DNA of 64,000 nucleotides. Source: Chryseobacterium sp. POL2 (lineage in GTDB: Bacteria; Bacteroidota; Bacteroidia; Flavobacteriales; Weeksellaceae). Where the stretch lies: contig NZ_CP049298.1 of the NCBI RefSeq assembly GCF_011058315.1, positions 1 through 64,000 on the forward strand, given 5' to 3'. The notes beneath the pieces were generated by a model. The model searched no databases. It was not told the origin of the DNA and saw only the letters and a list, made by a program, of their open reading frames with translations. Made by a program: the position numbers and the translations under genes. Below, piece after piece: positions 44,468-55,491 of the stretch; within the stretch, counting starts at the first letter, position 1; the number at the start of each line of letters is the position of its first letter.

Positions 44468-44980
44468 TTGATTATGGTAGTAAGTATTTTTAAAAACTTC
44501 AATGAAGTGGTAGAGAACCAAAAAATCATTGAGGTACTCAACGACATCAAAACAGGTAAGTATATCAATGTGATAACTTATTTAAGAAAGTCATTGGCAG
44601 AAAGCAAAATGGAAGCATACGAAAGGGCAAAGAAATCTTTGCCCGCTTTCAAGCCTTCGGCTTCCTTTAAAGGTGGCAGGAAATTAGAGTTTGTTACTGC
44701 ATATACTCAAATTGTGGTATTAGACATTGACAAGCTCACAAAGGAACAATTAACCAATGCTAAAGCATTGGCACAGGAAACGCCTTATACTTATTCGGCT
44801 TTTATAAGTCCGTCAGGTAATGGGTTAAAGATTTTTGTAAAAGTCAATTCATCACAAGAAAACCACAAAGAAGCCTTTATAGCACTACAAAAATTCTATG
44901 AAGATTTTTTAGGATTGCCTATTGACAAATCAGGCAAAGACGTTCCAGTTCGGTTTTATCGTCTAAAACCACTTCTTTAG
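44468..44980 (+). pseudogene. VirE N-terminal domain (BT4734/BF3469 family) protein, truncated
   Basis: The first about 160 residues match the VirE-N/BT4734 family of Bacteroidota mobile elements (FKPSASFKGGRKLEFVTAYT, VVLDIDKLTKEQL, SPSGNGLKIFVKV, FLGLPIDKSGKDV). Family proteins normally continue for several hundred residues into a primase-helicase-like part. Here homology stops after GKDV at about 44945, followed by ten unrelated codons and a stop. The sequence beyond the break is a fragment of a different gene on the other strand, so a deletion or insertion has cut the element here. Confidence 0.8.
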
Positions 44981-45139
44981 GCAGACCCCCATCATAATTT
45001 ATAATTTGGCAATCGTCATATCAAAGAGTTGCGCTATCTTTTGGGCTTCTTCAATAGCCAAACTTCTTAATCCTTTTTCAATTTTAGAATAAGCAGACTT
45101 ATCAACACTAATATAGTTAGCCACTGTATTTTTGTGGGA
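44946..45139 (-). pseudogene. Remnant of an XRE-type HTH regulator gene
   Basis: On the minus strand codons read NTVANYISVDKSAYSKIEKG then LRSLAIEEAQKIAQLFDMTI before a stop at 44999-45001. After a one-base shift the family sequence resumes as INYDGGLPKEVVLDDKTEL up to 44946, exactly where the VirE-N homology ends. The 5' end (helix 1 of the HTH) is missing. It is a piece of a common Bacteroidota XRE regulator, truncated on both sides and frameshifted; its 5' end overlaps the end of the neighbouring broken gene. Confidence 0.65.
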
Positions 45140-46319
45140 GTTTATTATTTTCAGCGCAGAAATTTTCCAGTGAGCCCATGCTAAAATGAGTCATTACTGA
45201 ATACATAGTACTGAACACAGTATCATCAGATATTCTTATAAATGGTTTTTCCTGAACAGGATTTCCTAATAAAAAATGATCAACCTCAGCATCCTTTAAA
45301 TCACCAAATTCAAAACTTATTTTTTGAAATATTTCCTTTAATCTATCCTCGGAAATGCTTGTATAAGTAGCTAAATTTTTTAAATCAAAGGAGAATATTT
45401 TTTCTAAAAAGTAATCAGAATGCATAAGGAACATCGCTTTAAGGTTTCGAAGATTTTTACCGAAATGTTTCCATAGATGATCATGATTTTCCTTAGGCAT
45501 TTTATCAACCGGAAAAAGGGATTCATAGCTTTCGATAACAGATCTGTAAGAAGATTGCTTACAAAACTCTACTGTTTTGAGTCTATGTTCGTTAATCTTT
45601 TCCTCTACTATCTCTGTCATTTTATATAAAAGTTCTAAAAAATCGACTGGATCAAAACCATGATGATCTATAAAATTGGACGTTATTTTTTTTGCAATAT
45701 CTAAAGTGATTTTCTTCATTTTGTGATCATAAGACCAATTTCGAACAGCTGTTGTATGCATAATCATTTCAGTCCGAAGAAGATGATGAGGAAGATCTTC
45801 AGCTGTTAAGACTGTATCAGGAAAATGCAATTGTTTGGTTCTGTATAATTTGCCCATTTCCTGTAAACTTTTTTTGAAATTACTAACCTCATTAGAAAAC
45901 GGTGCTGCCTCATAAGATCTAGGCATCGTTAGTGCAAAAGCCTGCAATAATTCTTGATAGAAAGCAGGAAATTCTAATTTTCCTTTTACAGCTTCCTCAT
46001 CATATCCTGCTTCAGATGTTAGGAAATAGTAAAAGCAAAAAGAGAGTAATTTGGGCTGATCATATTTTTGAAACCAATCCTGAATACTTTTATATTGTTT
46101 AGGAAATTTTTCGGCGGCAAGACTTCAAAATTCTCTTACTGATTCAAGTCGCTCTTCCACGGTATTTTCTAAATCACTTATAGATGCTTCAAAATATTTC
46201 ATTTTAATCGGCGCTGGAGCAGAGCTATTATTCTTAAAATCTGAAGAATTTATACTACTTTTTGTAGATCTTTTTCCTTTTTGAGATGACTTACTATTTT
46301 TTCTTTTTTTGCGTGACAT
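45117..46319 (-). pseudogene. Unrecognised gene interrupted by an in-frame TGA
   Basis: One reading frame runs from ATG 46319 to the stop at 45117 (400 codons plus stop) but is broken by TGA at 46125-46127. The first 64 codons (Lys/Ser-rich, SRKKRKNSKSSQKGKRSTKS) end at VREF. The same frame then continues without another stop through SLAAEKFPKQYKSIQDWFQK and the remaining 330 codons. TGG or CGA in place of TGA would restore the gene. The product would be largely helical and cytoplasmic, with a very basic N terminus; I recognise no family. The C-terminal end abuts the HTH remnant and may itself be truncated. Confidence 0.6.
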
Positions 46320-46626
46320 TTGTTATTAGTTTCATATAAAATTAGGATTTTTTTTAAAAAAAATATTGAACAAAATCGTAGGGATTATCTTTAGTAAAAC
46401 ATATTGATTAAGGATAAAATCGTGAGAAATGACACTATAATTTTTCATCAAAATAAATTTGAAAAATAAAACAATCAATATTTGACATATTTCGAAACTG
46501 TATTCAATACAGAAATTTCATCGTTACTACGAAAAGGTAGTGATTTTATCAGATATTCATAACTGAACTTTACCTCACAAAAGTTGATCAGCTGTTCAAA
46601 ACATTTTAACATCAAAAATCACAGTT
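46320..46626. other. AT-rich divergent intergenic region
   Basis: About 300 bases between the broken minus-strand gene and the HTH gene at 46627. Presumably it holds both promoters. No convincing box, repeat or RNA seen. Confidence 0.3.
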
Positions 46627-46908
46627 ATGAATATCGAAAGAACAGAATTTTTAGCATGGATGGAAAGGATCATGGAACGATTCGACATCCTTAAAGAACA
46701 AATTATGTCCAATCAATCCAAGTTTATTGAAATCGATGGTGAAGTGCTGCTTGACAATCAGGATGTACTGCAACTCCTAAAAATAAGCTCAAGATCCCTG
46801 CAACGTTATCGTACCAATAAAAAACTACCATATTACACCATTAGTGGTAAGCTATATTACAAACTTTCTGATGTACATCAACTCATCAGAGAATGTTTAA
46901 GTTCCTAA
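46627..46908 (+). CDS. Helix-turn-helix protein of a mobile-element module
   Basis: A 93-residue protein with a helical N terminus and a MerR/excisionase-type HTH (DNQDVLQLLKISSRSLQRYR, ISGKLYYKLSDVHQLI). It has the same architecture as the gene at 44153 but clearly diverged sequence. Together with the DUF3945 and topoisomerase III genes that follow it forms a module typical of flavobacterial integrative elements. Confidence 0.8.
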   Translation: MNIERTEFLAWMERIMERFDILKEQIMSNQSKFIEIDGEVLLDNQDVLQLLKISSRSLQRYRTNKKLPYYTISGKLYYKLSDVHQLIRECLSS

Positions 46909-47007
46909 TTAAAGAAAGACAACGAAAGCCAATGATGTAGCTATCCCCTTAGTTTCCAAAGATTCGAATTGTTTGAATCTAATTTCACTGAATTAAATCT
47001 ATTTACA

Positions 47008-48480
<1,473 letters not shown>

Positions 48481-48501
48481 TCTAACTAAAAATCCAAACT
48501 T

Positions 48502-50607
48502 ATGAAATGTATTATTGCAGAAAAACCCAGTGTTGCCAGAGAGATTGCCCATTTGCTAAATGCCAATGAAAGAAAAGAAGGTTACATTCAAGGTAACGGC
48601 TATTGTGTTACCTGGGCATTAGGGCATTTGGTTACATTAGGAATGCCGGAAGATTATGGGATAAGAGGTTTTGACAAAGCCTCTTTACCTATCTTTCCCA
48701 ATCCTTTCCAGCTCACGCCCAGAAAAATAAGACAGACAAAACAATACGCTCCTGATCCTGCCGCAATGAAACAGCTGAAAGTCATTAAAACATTAGTCAA
48801 TCGATGTGACAGTATTATTGTTGCAACCGATGCAGGAAGGGAAGGAGAGCTTATCTTCCGATATATTTACGAATATCTTGACTGTAACAAACCTTTTGAA
48901 CGTTTATGGATCAGTTCCCTGACCGAAAAAGCCATACAGGAAGGGTTTAAAAAACTCCAGCGAGGATCAAATTTTGACGGCTTATCTCAGGCAGCAAAAG
49001 CCAGAAGTGAAGCTGACTGGCTAGTGGGAATCAATTCTACTCAGGCACTGAGTATTGCTGCTCATCAGGATATCTATTCGTTAGGGAGAGTTCAGACTCC
49101 CACATTAGCTTTAATCTGTAAAAGATTTGAAGACCATGACCAATTTACAAAACGAAAATATTGGCAGATCCAATTACAGCATCGTAAAGATTATATCAAT
49201 TTTACAAGTCTATCAAATCTGCAATGGGAAGAAAAGAAACAGGCAGAGCAAGTTTTTAAATCCATAGAAAGAGAAGGGAAGATTATTGTTGAAAATGTTG
49301 CTGTTAATCCTGTAAAAGAACAGTCTCCCTTGCTTTTTGATTTGACAGAACTTCAAAAGGAAGCCAATAGAAAATTGGGATTATCGGCGGATGAGGTACT
49401 AAGTAGTGCTCAAAGCCTGTATGAGAAGAAATTTATTACCTACCCAAGAACAGGAAGTAAATATATTCCTGAAGATCTTTGGCCAGAAATTCCCGAGCTT
49501 GTTAGAATACTGAATATGACTGAGCAATTCAAACCGGCTATTTCAACTTTAAAATTTGGGAACTTCAATAAACGAATGGTCAGTAATTTAAAAGTCACGG
49601 ATCATCATGGACTTCTGCCGACCACAAAGCTTCCATCAGCTTTAAAAGCTAGTGAAAAAGCCATTTATGATATGATTGTTTATCGATTATTAGAGTCTTT
49701 ATCAGAACATTGCTTAAAAGAAGTCAGACAGATAATTGTCAAAGTCCATCATTATGAATTCAGCACCAAAGGTTCAAGGATTATCCGTAAAGGATGGCGT
49801 TCCATCAAAGGTATTTTGTCTGACATTAGTGACTCAGATAAAACTATTAACAATCATCAAAACACCCACGAAACCCTTAAGGAACTTCCAGAATTCAAAG
49901 TTGGTGACGAACTCAAAATCTCTCAAATTGAGTTACAGGAAAAAAACACCCAGCCGCCAAAACTTTATACCGAAGCTGATCTCTTATGTGCCATGGAAAA
50001 TGCAGGCAGACAGATTGAGGATAAAGACCAACAAAAAATCTTGCAGAACATTGGTATCGGAACATCTGCAACGAGAGCATCCATTATTGAAACACTTTTC
50101 AGCCGAGACTACATCATCAGAAAAAACAAAACATTAGTTCCCACTGAAAAAGGTTTGCAGGTTTACAAGCTTGTCAAAGATAAAAAAATAGCCAATGTGG
50201 AAATGACTGCAGAGTGGGAAATGGCTTTACATCAAATTGAGAAGGGAGAACTCGACAAAGATCAGTTCATTAATGAAATTCAAGCATACACGAAAGAAAT
50301 TACCCACGAACTCTTGTCACTCCACATACCCCAAGAAAATATGCCGGAACTAAAATGTCCGAAATGTAATCAACACAACTTAATCATAAAAGAAAAAGTT
50401 GTCAAATGCCCTGATGAGCAGTGCAACTGGATTTTATTCAGAATCATCTGTGGAGTTCAGCTCAGCGTCGAATACATAACTTCCCTCATCAACAATAAAA
50501 GAACAGCACTCATTAAAAATATGAAGACCAAAAACGGCAAAAAGTTCAGGGCATACATCGTTTTGAAAGATGACCACCAAAGCATATTTGAATTCCCCGA
50601 TCACTAA
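48502..50607 (+). CDS. topB: Type IA DNA topoisomerase III
   Basis: A 701-residue type IA topoisomerase, TopB branch, of the kind carried by Bacteroidota conjugative elements. It has an N-terminal TOPRIM domain (KCIIAEKPSVAREIA; DAGREGELIFRY), SLGRVQTPTLALI, and the active-site Tyr in KFITYPRTGSKYI (about residue 316). A C-terminal zinc-ribbon-like segment follows (CPKCNQHNLI, KCPDEQCNW). It relaxes or decatenates single-stranded intermediates, presumably during element transfer. It begins 21 bases after the DUF3945 gene and is complete. Confidence 0.95.
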   Translation: MKCIIAEKPSVAREIAHLLNANERKEGYIQGNGYCVTWALGHLVTLGMPEDYGIRGFDKASLPIFPNPFQLTPRKIRQTKQYAPDPAAMKQLKVIKTLVNRCDSIIVATDAGREGELIFRYIYEYLDCNKPFERLWISSLTEKAIQEGFKKLQRGSNFDGLSQAAKARSEADWLVGINSTQALSIAAHQDIYSLGRVQTPTLALICKRFEDHDQFTKRKYWQIQLQHRKDYINFTSLSNLQWEEKKQAEQVFKSIEREGKIIVENVAVNPVKEQSPLLFDLTELQKEANRKLGLSADEVLSSAQSLYEKKFITYPRTGSKYIPEDLWPEIPELVRILNMTEQFKPAISTLKFGNFNKRMVSNLKVTDHHGLLPTTKLPSALKASEKAIYDMIVYRLLESLSEHCLKEVRQIIVKVHHYEFSTKGSRIIRKGWRSIKGILSDISDSDKTINNHQNTHETLKELPEFKVGDELKISQIELQEKNTQPPKLYTEADLLCAMENAGRQIEDKDQQKILQNIGIGTSATRASIIETLFSRDYIIRKNKTLVPTEKGLQVYKLVKDKKIANVEMTAEWEMALHQIEKGELDKDQFINEIQAYTKEITHELLSLHIPQENMPELKCPKCNQHNLIIKEKVVKCPDEQCNWILFRIICGVQLSVEYITSLINNKRTALIKNMKTKNGKKFRAYIVLKDDHQSIFEFPDH

Positions 50608-50644
50608 ATTTATTCTAAAAATAAGTATCTTAGAAATAAAAATT

Positions 50645-50863
50645 ATGAAAGTTTTTTTATGTTACCAAAACGGATCAATAGAAATCAAATGGAACCTCCC
50701 ATTCCTCCCCCGTATCGGAGAATATATTTCAACCACTGAACTTTTATCGGAGAAAGAATCCAAACAACTACGAGCCAAAACTGATTATCTCAAAATTATT
50801 AACATCTCATGGTTTCTGTATAAAGATGGCAGACAGTCTTTTGTGGAAATTCTGCTTGAGTAA
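50645..50863 (+). CDS. Small hypothetical protein after topB
   Basis: A 72-residue ORF from ATG 50645 (MKVFLCYQNGSIEIKWNLPF). The longer reading from 50570 overlaps topB and is less likely. It appears to be a compact beta-rich domain with no signal or membrane segment. Same strand as topB and 37 bases after it. No family recognised. Confidence 0.5.
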   Translation: MKVFLCYQNGSIEIKWNLPFLPRIGEYISTTELLSEKESKQLRAKTDYLKIINISWFLYKDGRQSFVEILLE

Positions 50864-50901
50864 TCGGTAAATAGAATTATTGTGTACAGGCTATTATAAT
50901 A

Positions 50902-51255
50902 TTAAGCATTTTGACTGCTTCCCAACAATGCCGCTATAAAAGAAACTCCATTGCTCTCCAGTTTCTCAAAAATATTTTTTGTCGCCGAATTATTGCTTGA
51001 AACAACAGCCACACTTTGATTATTCATCACCGCATTGGCGATAATATTAAGAATGGTCTGTGTCTTTCCTGTTCCTGGTGAACCTTCAATTACACTTAAC
51101 GGATTTGAAAATGCATTGTCAACTCCAGTTCTCTGACTTAAATTAAAAAAACGGAAAGATTCCAATAGGAGAGGCGCAGTAATTCCTACTAGGTTCTTTT
51201 CCATTGAGGAAATTGTAAAGAATAGATGTCGCAGGAATAAAAGATATCTTCCCAT
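50902..51255 (-). pseudogene. Fragment of a DNA2/UPF1-type helicase gene
   Basis: The fragment carries the Walker A region of a superfamily-1 helicase: FNLSQRTGVDNAFSNPLSVI, EGSPGTGKTQTILNIIANAV, VAVVSSNNSATKNIFEKLES. It stops at GSSQNA, well before motifs II-VI. The 5' side reaches the end of IS256 copy 1. Just before FNLSQ the frame is broken at a run of seven Ts (about 51149-51155); one T fewer would join it to the upstream frame, which resumes on the other side of the insertion sequence. A relic truncated at both ends. Confidence 0.75.
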
Positions 51256-51259
51256 AACT

Positions 51260-52625
51260 AGACACTATCCCATAAAGTGTGTAAGTTAAAAAGTTAGGGC
51301 TTGGATTTTATAATCTGAGCCTTTTGTCAAAAATAATCATAAATTGGTTTAAAACAATTCCCCAATTGTGAATAGGCATTGTCCACTTCTTAGTAGATTC
51401 TTTGAGAGCTAAATAAACAGATTTCAACACGGCATCATCGGTAGGGAAAGACATTTTGTTTTTGGTATACTTTCTGATTTTCCCATTCAGATTTTCAATG
51501 AGATTAGTGGTATAAATGATTTTTCGAATTTCAAGTGGGAATTCAAAAAAGACGGTTAATTCATCCCAATTGTTTTTCCCAGATTGAATAGCGTACAAAT
51601 ATTTACTTTCCCACTTGGTTGCAAAATCTTCTAAAGCTGCTTTTGCAGCATCTTTGTTAGGTGCTGTATAAATGTGTTTCATGTCGGCAGAAAATTCTTT
51701 TCTATCCTTCCAGACTACATATTTACAAGCGTTCCTGATTTGATGAACCACACAAATTTGAGTTTGAGATTCAGGGAAAACCGAGCGAATAGTCTGAGTA
51801 AAACCATTAAGATTATCAGTAGCTGTAATCAAAATATCCTCAACTCCACGAGCTTTTAAATCCGTTAAAACATTCATCCAAAAACTGGAAACTTTCGTTT
51901 TTTCCAAGCCACATACCAAGAACATCTTTTCGTCCTTCTCGGTTTAATCCAACGGCTAAGTAAATGGTTTTGTTGATGACTTTTGAGTTTTCTCTGACTT
52001 TAAAAACTATTCCATCCATCCAAACAATAAGATACAAATCGTCTAACGGTCGGTTTTGCCAAGCAACTACTTCATTGGCAACAGCACTAGTAATTCTGGA
52101 AATGGTGGAGGTAGAAACATCAAAATCATACATTTCTTTAATCTGTTCTTCGATATCCGAAACGCTCATTCCTTTAGCATAAAACGAGATGATGATGTTC
52201 TCCAAACCATCAATAATATTGTGTCTTTTGGGAACTAAGGTGGGTTCAAAACTACCTTCACGGTCTCTGGGAACTTTAATCTCCGATTCTCCAAATGAGG
52301 ATTTTATTTTCTTAGTTCCATGTCCGTTTCGGTAATTTCCACTTAATGTTTTTTCGTGTTTTTCATTGTCCAGATGGCTGTCTAATTCAGCATCTAGCAT
52401 ATGTTCTACTGCTTTTTTGTGCAGTTCTTTGAAAAAAGTGGTTAAATCTTCTCCATTCTTAAAGGACTTGTAAAAATCCTTGTTGTTTAATAATTCTTCT
52501 TTGTCGATCATAACTATGTAATGTTTAAAAATAGTAAAAAGTTATTTCCGAAAAATTATTTGAGCTTTGAGGGCTCATAATTTTTCAGAATAACTTTTCA
52601 ACTTACACAGTTAGTGGGACGCTAC
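51260..52625 (-). mobile_element. IS256-family insertion sequence, copy 1
   Basis: A 1366-bp element in minus orientation with imperfect terminal inverted repeats (GACACTATCCCATAAAGTG... and GTAGCGTCCCACTAACTG..., identical for the inner TGTGTAAGTTAAAAAGTT). It is flanked by an 8-bp target duplication CCATAACT at 51252-51259 and 52626-52633, so this copy is an intact simple insertion. Copy 2 at 56835 has exactly the same length and opposite orientation. Confidence 0.9.
51308..52511 (-). pseudogene. IS256-family transposase, copy 1, split by a +1 frameshift
   Basis: The N-terminal part (52511-51840, 223 codons) holds the Mutator-type core up to the first catalytic Asp in VWMDGIVFKV, and GMWLGKNES. 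The C-terminal part (to 51308) resumes in another frame as [20 protein letters not shown] with the second Asp (ATDNLNGF) and the Glu (KWESKY). The join is at about 51887-51893: reading NES then SSFW needs one T removed or a +1 slip. As written, the first Asp and the other two catalytic residues are on separate products. Copy 2 has the identical lesion. Confidence 0.88.
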
Positions 52626-53308
52626 CCATAACTATTGGCAAAAATATTATTGCATTCCTCTGTCTTCAAACCAACACTTTCTGCAATCGCCTTTAGATAA
52701 TAAAAAATATTACCGGCTCTCTTACTTTGAATAGCAAATCTCACCATTTTAATTCTATGTTGAGGATAAGAATAGGCTTTAACACTATTTTTATATACTA
52801 CTACACATTTATTGCCCTCAAAAGAATAAGATTCTATCTCGTCACTTATGTCTTTATTATCTATGTATAATGCTTCTCTTCTAACGTTTGTGTATAAATG
52901 TCTATAATAGTGTGCTAATCTAGATTCATGTCCTGTAAATGGTGCGTACTTAATATGAAGATCAATTTTCCCCGAGTTTAAATCAAAATCTTTCTTTCCA
53001 CCAAAAGTTTCCTTATGTTCCTTTCTCTCATCTTTTAACTTAGCTCTACATTCCTTTATAAATATTTTATATTCATCTTCATTAATTAATTGTGAAAATG
53101 AACCAAAAAAGAAAAATCTATATCCGATTTTTAAAATAATATCATTTGGAACTTGCAAAGAATCTCCCATATCTTTACAAAAAGATAAACATGCGTTGAG
53201 CTCTTTAACCATTGAAACAAATGTCTTTCTTCCTTCAACTACTCTTTCAATTTGTGTTTTCGTTATAGTTTCATTTAAAGTATCACAAGAATTATGAGTA
53301 GTTGACAA
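52622..53308 (-). CDS. AbiC-like phage-abortive-infection fragment fused to helicase-like tail, ended by the IS
   Basis: A 228-codon frame from TTG 53308 (start uncertain). Residues about 80-150 resemble the putAbiC family (FITYAPF-like segment, then GHESRLAHYYRHLYTNVRR). From about residue 155 on, the sequence reads more like the N-terminal region of the helicase whose fragment lies at 50902 (CVVVYKNSVKAYSYPQ, YYLKAIAESVGLKTEE). The stop codon is supplied at the IS boundary: without the IS and one target copy the frame continues for about 36 codons toward the helicase. Probably a non-functional chimera of two defence-related genes. Confidence 0.55.
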   Translation of the reverse strand: MSTTHNSCDTLNETITKTQIERVVEGRKTFVSMVKELNACLSFCKDMGDSLQVPNDIILKIGYRFFFFGSFSQLINEDEYKIFIKECRAKLKDERKEHKETFGGKKDFDLNSGKIDLHIKYAPFTGHESRLAHYYRHLYTNVRREALYIDNKDISDEIESYSFEGNKCVVVYKNSVKAYSYPQHRIKMVRFAIQSKRAGNIFYYLKAIAESVGLKTEECNNIFANSYG

Positions 53309-53403
53309 GTGTTGTATTTCTTAATTTAACGTCTAAATTCTTTTCTTAAATGTTGTGGTTTAGTTATTAGTTTCATTGTATATTCTAAGTGGTATTTTTA
53401 TCA

Positions 53404-54546
53404 TTATTTTTTCATACCCATAATAATATCTTTTAAAATTTCAAATTCAGCATCGTCTAAAATATCTAAAGCATTATTTGTCGCCAATAATATTGATTCT
53501 CTGCATAGACTTATCCTGCGCAGCAAGGGTAGCACGATAGAATTTCCGTGTTGAACATATTTTTTTATTTCGTTATGGTTTACAGGTATTTTATACCCCT
53601 CACGACTGCTGCCAATCAGAATGCCTTTGTCTCTGAGGCCACCTACCATATTTACGAATTGCTCTTTACTCAGCTTAGATTCCCTATTAACATTAAGATG
53701 TTCGATAAATTCCTGGGCTGTTGTATAATTCTTGTAATGATTGGCTTCATGATACCGAACCAGTACCTTAAGAAAATTTATTGAATCCTGCATCTGTTGA
53801 GTTTCTGGTGATGCAGTATCAAGATAATCGAAAATACTTCGGAGACTGAGATCGGTTATTGCCTGGCTATAAAATTCATCCGCTTTCGCTTCATTATACT
53901 CATTGATTTTATAAACTTTTGGAAAATGATTAATACTAATGATTTTTCCGGATAAAATCTCTAAAAACTGCTGGGAATAATCACTCTTTTTATGTTCGTC
54001 AAAAATATATCCTAAAGTTCCGGCAATAAAATCTGCAACTTGTACTCCTAATTCTTTGTCGCTTTTATTGACAAAAAATTCAGAGCCTTCAAATAATGTA
54101 CGAATGTGATTTTGTCGTACATACTCTTTAAATTCAAGCATAAATTCATTTCCTCCGTGTTCGTCTACTTTCAGTTCAAGCTTTGGAAATGTTTTATAAA
54201 GCTCTTTATACAAAATGCCGTTTAGATATTTGTAAAAAGATTTTTTGTATTTAAAACCTTCGCCATATAGTTTTGTTTTATCGACCACAACAGAATAAAT
54301 ATTGAACTTGAGTTTTGACAGCTCATTTAAAATAAGCAATCTTCTTCTGTGATTATCTTTTACTTTTGATGATTTAATTTCTCCGGTCTGAAAATATTTT
54401 GATCGGATTTTTTCCACCTCATTATAAAATTCTTCCAAGTCCTCATAATTGACAATAATACTAGCAATGATAAAGTGAGAACTTTCCGTAGAAAATTTAA
54501 ATGAATTATTTCCGAATTCGTCGGCAAAGGCAATAACCTGTTTCAT
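53404..54546 (-). CDS. DUF3800 domain protein with C-terminal winged-helix-like part
   Basis: A 380-residue cytoplasmic protein. The N-terminal about 200 residues carry the DUF3800 pattern: an early acidic motif FADEFGNNSFKF, EIKSSKVKDN, and the late VQVADFIAGTLGYIFDE. These acidic residues suggest an RNase H-like nuclease fold (known proposal for the family; the application here is inference). The C-terminal about 150 residues are helical with a probable winged helix (LSKEQFVNMVGGLRDKGILIG). DUF3800 genes are frequent in defence and mobile regions. Downstream on the same strand from the Kiwa-like pair, about 120 bases away. Confidence 0.8.
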   Translation of the reverse strand: MKQVIAFADEFGNNSFKFSTESSHFIIASIIVNYEDLEEFYNEVEKIRSKYFQTGEIKSSKVKDNHRRRLLILNELSKLKFNIYSVVVDKTKLYGEGFKYKKSFYKYLNGILYKELYKTFPKLELKVDEHGGNEFMLEFKEYVRQNHIRTLFEGSEFFVNKSDKELGVQVADFIAGTLGYIFDEHKKSDYSQQFLEILSGKIISINHFPKVYKINEYNEAKADEFYSQAITDLSLRSIFDYLDTASPETQQMQDSINFLKVLVRYHEANHYKNYTTAQEFIEHLNVNRESKLSKEQFVNMVGGLRDKGILIGSSREGYKIPVNHNEIKKYVQHGNSIVLPLLRRISLCRESILLATNNALDILDDAEFEILKDIIMGMKK

Positions 54547-54664
54547 ATCAATAAAGTAATACTATAAAAATACTGAAAAAAATGGTTTATCAGAAAAGTA
54601 ACATCTAATCTTAAAAACAGTTTAGCTCATCTACTAAAATCAATATTTTACAAATCAAAATCAG

Positions 54665-55477
54665 TTAAATACTTATAATTGAATTTGCAATTCTTTTTTC
54701 CCCTCCAATTGGTGTTGTATAAAATCTTTGCTGTATTCCCCATAAAACAAATTTCAGATCATCATCTGTTTCAATTTTAAACTTTCCATCTTCAAAGACT
54801 ACTTGACTATATTCGCTCGTGTAAGAATATACAGCTTGTTTTTCGGAATCCGATAAATTATTTAATGTCTCCATAACTAATGCAATTCTTTTTCTGTTGA
54901 GCACTGAAACACTTCTGTGGTCAAAATCAGAATCTACTTCAAGAAAATCTTTTTGTAAAAAAGAATCAGTCTCTGTAGCAGTTGCTTCTTTATATAACTG
55001 ATCCATCCCTTTAAAAATTTTTTGAGCAGCCGTTAACCTTTTAAAATATAGCGTATCAGAATGTTTATCGTAGATCGCGTCGGCAAACGGATTCACTGTT
55101 ATAATAGGTTTTTCTGTTTCAAGTGTCAGCTCGTCAATTGAAAACCATTTTTTACTTATAAAAATGCTAGAATTAATAATCTGGAAAAAATAGAGATTAT
55201 TCTGTACCGTACAGATAAACGAAAGTTTTGTTAGATCAGTTCTTGTAATCTGGTCGTGATTTACAGAATTTAGATCGTTTTCTAAGAAATCAAAAGAATA
55301 TCCAGATTGAGAAAATTGTGAAACCTTATAAAGTTCTTCATTTTCGATAATGGTAGCAGGATTATATTCAACTCCAGTTAAATTTAACTGTGAAGTATTA
55401 TATACATCTTCTTCGGTTTCAATTACACGAAAGATGTTATTTTTTCTTTTTACTTTCCCATAAATAAAGGTTGCCAT
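54665..55477 (-). CDS. Candidate KwaB-like (DUF4868-type) protein
   Basis: A 270-residue cytoplasmic protein. The C-terminal half contains the pattern I associate with the KwaB/DUF4868 group: an acidic NPFADAIYD, then a helical stretch beginning LYFKRLTAAQKIF, SVLNRKRIALVMETLNNL, and at the end DDLKFVLWGIQQRFYTT. In Kiwa, KwaB is the DNA-binding effector recruited to the membrane protein KwaA. Here the gene follows a small membrane-protein gene by 14 bases, the same two-gene layout. The assignment rests on layout and pattern, not on a search; it is shorter than typical KwaB (about 315). Confidence 0.5.
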   Translation of the reverse strand: MATFIYGKVKRKNNIFRVIETEEDVYNTSQLNLTGVEYNPATIIENEELYKVSQFSQSGYSFDFLENDLNSVNHDQITRTDLTKLSFICTVQNNLYFFQIINSSIFISKKWFSIDELTLETEKPIITVNPFADAIYDKHSDTLYFKRLTAAQKIFKGMDQLYKEATATETDSFLQKDFLEVDSDFDHRSVSVLNRKRIALVMETLNNLSDSEKQAVYSYTSEYSQVVFEDGKFKIETDDDLKFVLWGIQQRFYTTPIGGEKRIANSIISI

Positions 55478-55491
55478 AAAAAATATTATTT

